Shown here: positions 4,963 through 5,506 of the stretch, one piece after another | Layout of the letters: each line of letters opens with the position of its first letter | How positions within the stretch are numbered: the stretch's first letter is position 1 | NCBI GenBank assembly: GCA_007127495.1 | Contig: SKZG01000539.1 | Span: 1-5,506, forward strand | From: Planctomycetales bacterium | Lineage (GTDB): Bacteria; Planctomycetota; Planctomycetia; Pirellulales; Thermoguttaceae | Length of the DNA stretch: 5,506 bases | Direction: 5' to 3' | The notes under the pieces: model-generated | Databases searched by the model: none | Seen by the model: the letters and a program-made list of their open reading frames with translations, nothing else | What the model was told of the DNA's origin: nothing | Made by a program: the position numbers and the translations under genes

Positions 4963-5506
4963 TCAAGAATCCTGGCTACCCAACTCCTTGAGCCTGCGGT
5001 TCATCGTTCGAATCGCGACGGCCAGGGTAACGGCCGCGAGCAGGACCAGCGCCATCGAACCCCACGGCACGCGATCGCTGTAAATCGCTTTGACGACGAC
5101 GTCCACGCCCACCACCATGACGATGGTGCCGGGCACCTTGCCCAGAAATGACCAGAGCATGTACGTCCGGAATCGCACAGCCGTAAGCCCGAAGCCGTAG
5201 TTGACCATGGCGAACGGAAGGATGTTCGCGAGCCGAACCAGGAGCACGACCAACGCGGGATGGCTTACGACGAGGCGGTCGACGTGGCCGAAACTGCGGG
5301 CGGCGAGCAACCGTTGGCGCAGCCAGGCGGGCGCCAGATGCCTCACGGCGAGGAAACTGCCGAGCATCGCCGCCGTGGCGGCCCCCAAAGCCAAGGCCAG
5401 CCCCATGGCGGCGCCGAAGAGGGCCCCGGCGGCGGCGGTCAGCGGCGAACTCGGAAAACCCAACATCGTTAGCAACAGGTAGGCGGCAAGGAACCACACC
5501 GGTCCG
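4963..5506 (-). CDS. TVP38/TMEM64 (VTT, DedA-like) membrane protein, 5' end beyond window
   Basis: This integral inner-membrane protein of the SNARE-associated/VTT family is read from the window end to the stop at 4963. About 181 residues are visible, and the frame stays open to 5506, so the true start lies outside. The visible part begins with a hydrophobic segment (WFLAAYLLLTMLGF), then the family's loop and re-entrant helix (SSPLTAAAGALFG), a long hydrophobic stretch, and a basic loop (APAWLRQRLLAARSFG). The conserved RLANILPFAMVNYGFGLT core with a following FRTYMLWSFLGKVPGT segment comes next. A last transmembrane helix (ALVLLAAVTLAVAI) ends in a short basic cytoplasmic tail. The family is linked to lipid scrambling or transport and membrane homeostasis, but the substrate here is unknown. 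It converges on the methyltransferase gene. Confidence 0.85.
   Translation of the reverse strand, partial: GPVWFLAAYLLLTMLGFPSSPLTAAAGALFGAAMGLALALGAATAAMLGSFLAVRHLAPAWLRQRLLAARSFGHVDRLVVSHPALVVLLVRLANILPFAMVNYGFGLTAVRFRTYMLWSFLGKVPGTIVMVVGVDVVVKAIYSDRVPWGSMALVLLAAVTLAVAIRTMNRRLKELGSQDS

Noticed and set aside
1..5506. CRISPR array, tRNA, rRNA, riboswitch or defence operon
   Set aside because: No regularly spaced repeats, no tRNA cloverleaf or rRNA sequence, and no nuclease, reverse transcriptase or toxin motifs were seen in any frame.

Overview
The window is GC-rich and gene-dense, with mixed strands. It looks like chromosomal DNA from a planctomycete, probably Pirellulales-like. That assignment is an inference: it rests on a stand-alone ExeA-type ATPase opening MYQSHWG, a glucokinase with a His-variant ROK zinc motif, and structured intergenic repeats between the genes. 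No 16S rRNA or other decisive marker is present.

Layout. Positions 1-410 hold no convincing gene. This stretch carries a dense run of small palindromes (71-238), then a sigma70-like promoter (253-281) that leads into a DUF2442 gene (414-710). Positions 711-1193 are mostly intergenic. They contain a possible 79-codon minus-strand ORF (1010-771) with a 12-codon leader ORF just ahead of it, a very strong GC hairpin, and the promoter region of the next gene with a perfect TATAAT box and CTGTT/AACAG repeats. A ROK-family glucokinase (1194-2252, +) runs tail to tail into an ExeA-like AAA ATPase (3012-2215, -), and their 3' ends overlap by 38 bp. The ATPase is divergent from rsmE (3113-3847, +), the 16S rRNA m3U1498 methyltransferase. 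A stand-alone homocysteine S-methyltransferase-domain gene (3955-4839, +) follows, with its own promoter and a clear Shine-Dalgarno. The last gene is a TVP38/TMEM64 (VTT/DedA-like) membrane protein on the minus strand (stop at 4963), cut by the window end.

The genes do not form one pathway. They are housekeeping genes (glucose phosphorylation, rRNA modification, methyl transfer to homocysteine, a membrane protein) plus one ATPase and one small accessory protein, mostly in single-gene units. The most interesting non-coding object is a 100-bp element (4852-4951) with 23-bp terminal inverted repeats and an 8-bp direct flanking duplication. It fills the gap between the convergent methyltransferase and TVP38 genes and looks like a MITE-type insertion. 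I saw no CRISPR array, tRNA, rRNA, transposase or clear defence system.
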